A DNA stretch of 64,000 nt from Pseudomonas taeanensis MS-3. Its GTDB lineage: Bacteria; Pseudomonadota; Gammaproteobacteria; Pseudomonadales; Pseudomonadaceae. Below the pieces are notes generated by a model that saw nothing but the letters and a program-made list of their open reading frames with translations, did no database searches and was not told where the DNA came from. Below, piece after piece: positions 63,900 to 64,000 of the stretch. How positions within the stretch are numbered: the first letter of the stretch is position 1; each line of letters begins with the position of its first letter. The stretch is taken from NCBI RefSeq assembly GCF_000498575.2, contig NZ_AWSQ01000010.1:120518-184517 (forward strand). The letters are read 5' to 3'. Position numbers and translations under genes: made by a program.

Positions 63900-64000
63900 G
63901 CTGGTCCTATCGAGCGGTGAGTCACGCATGATAACGGCGCCCTGCTCACTTGCCTATCGACGCCCCGCGAGTATTTACCGCACGCAAAGACAAACCCCCA

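Noticed and set aside
63900..64000. Start of an rRNA operon expected beside birA in PAO1
   Set aside because: No 5S or 23S rRNA sequence is recognisable before the window ends.

Overview
The window is a piece of a high-GC Pseudomonas (sensu lato) chromosome. From memory, gene content and order match two stretches of the P. aeruginosa PAO1 map: PA4063-PA4069 (zinc-responsive ABC operon, OmpW/OprG porin, two sugar-nucleotide SDR proteins) and PA4232-PA4280 (ssb, MFS, uvrA, bfrA, catalase, ribosomal protein superoperon, rpoBC, secE-nusG, tRNA cluster, coaX, birA). No similarity search was run. Protein identities come from motifs, lengths and remembered family sequences.

Layout. 1-3077 (+): end of a His-rich DUF2796 (ZrgA-like) gene, a 0.2-kb non-coding inverted-repeat element, an ABC ATPase, a MacB/FtsX-type permease and a DUF3299 protein. 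3184-8045 (-): a six-gene TonB system of the Vibrio TonB2/TtpC type (DUF3450, TtpC-like, ExbB, ExbD, TonB, TPR protein) behind a good Fur box. 8236-8922 (+): OmpW family porin with an ANR/FNR-like site. 8990-10805 (-): two SDR proteins, one lacking the usual YxxxK. 11150-18548 (-): a polyamine-type ABC importer (ATPase, two permeases, Tat-exported binding protein), an aldehyde dehydrogenase and a ThDP-dependent 2-keto acid decarboxylase, with a divergent LysR regulator. The set looks like a pathway taking an imported arginine-like or guanidino compound through keto acid, aldehyde and acid. 19783-24669: ssb, a YajR-like MFS protein, uvrA. 24728-29284 (-): bacterioferritin, catalase-peroxidase katG (where PAO1 carries katA) and an NhaC family antiporter.

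29451-61374 is almost entirely transcription and translation machinery on the minus strand. Read in the direction of transcription: tRNA-Tyr, tRNA-Gly, tRNA-Thr, tufB, tRNA-Trp, secE, nusG, rplKAJL, rpoBC, then the str (rpsL-rpsG-fusA-tufA), S10, spc and alpha operons, ending at rplQ. 61518-63899 holds a SPOR-domain protein, coaX and birA, also on the minus strand.

The most notable observations are: (i) the two EF-Tu genes differ at about 34 of 397 residues although most bacteria keep them near identical; (ii) several hairpins in the ribosomal cluster overlap or abut well-formed sigma70 promoters, giving terminator-promoter punctuation at rpsN|rpsH, rpmJ|rpsM, tufA|rpsJ, nusG|rplK and tufB|tRNA-Trp; (iii) the complete Fur-box TtpC-type TonB operon beside the zinc ABC operon; (iv) the keto acid decarboxylase/ALDH/ABC cluster; (v) katG at the katA locus. 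I saw no CRISPR array, prophage or insertion sequence.
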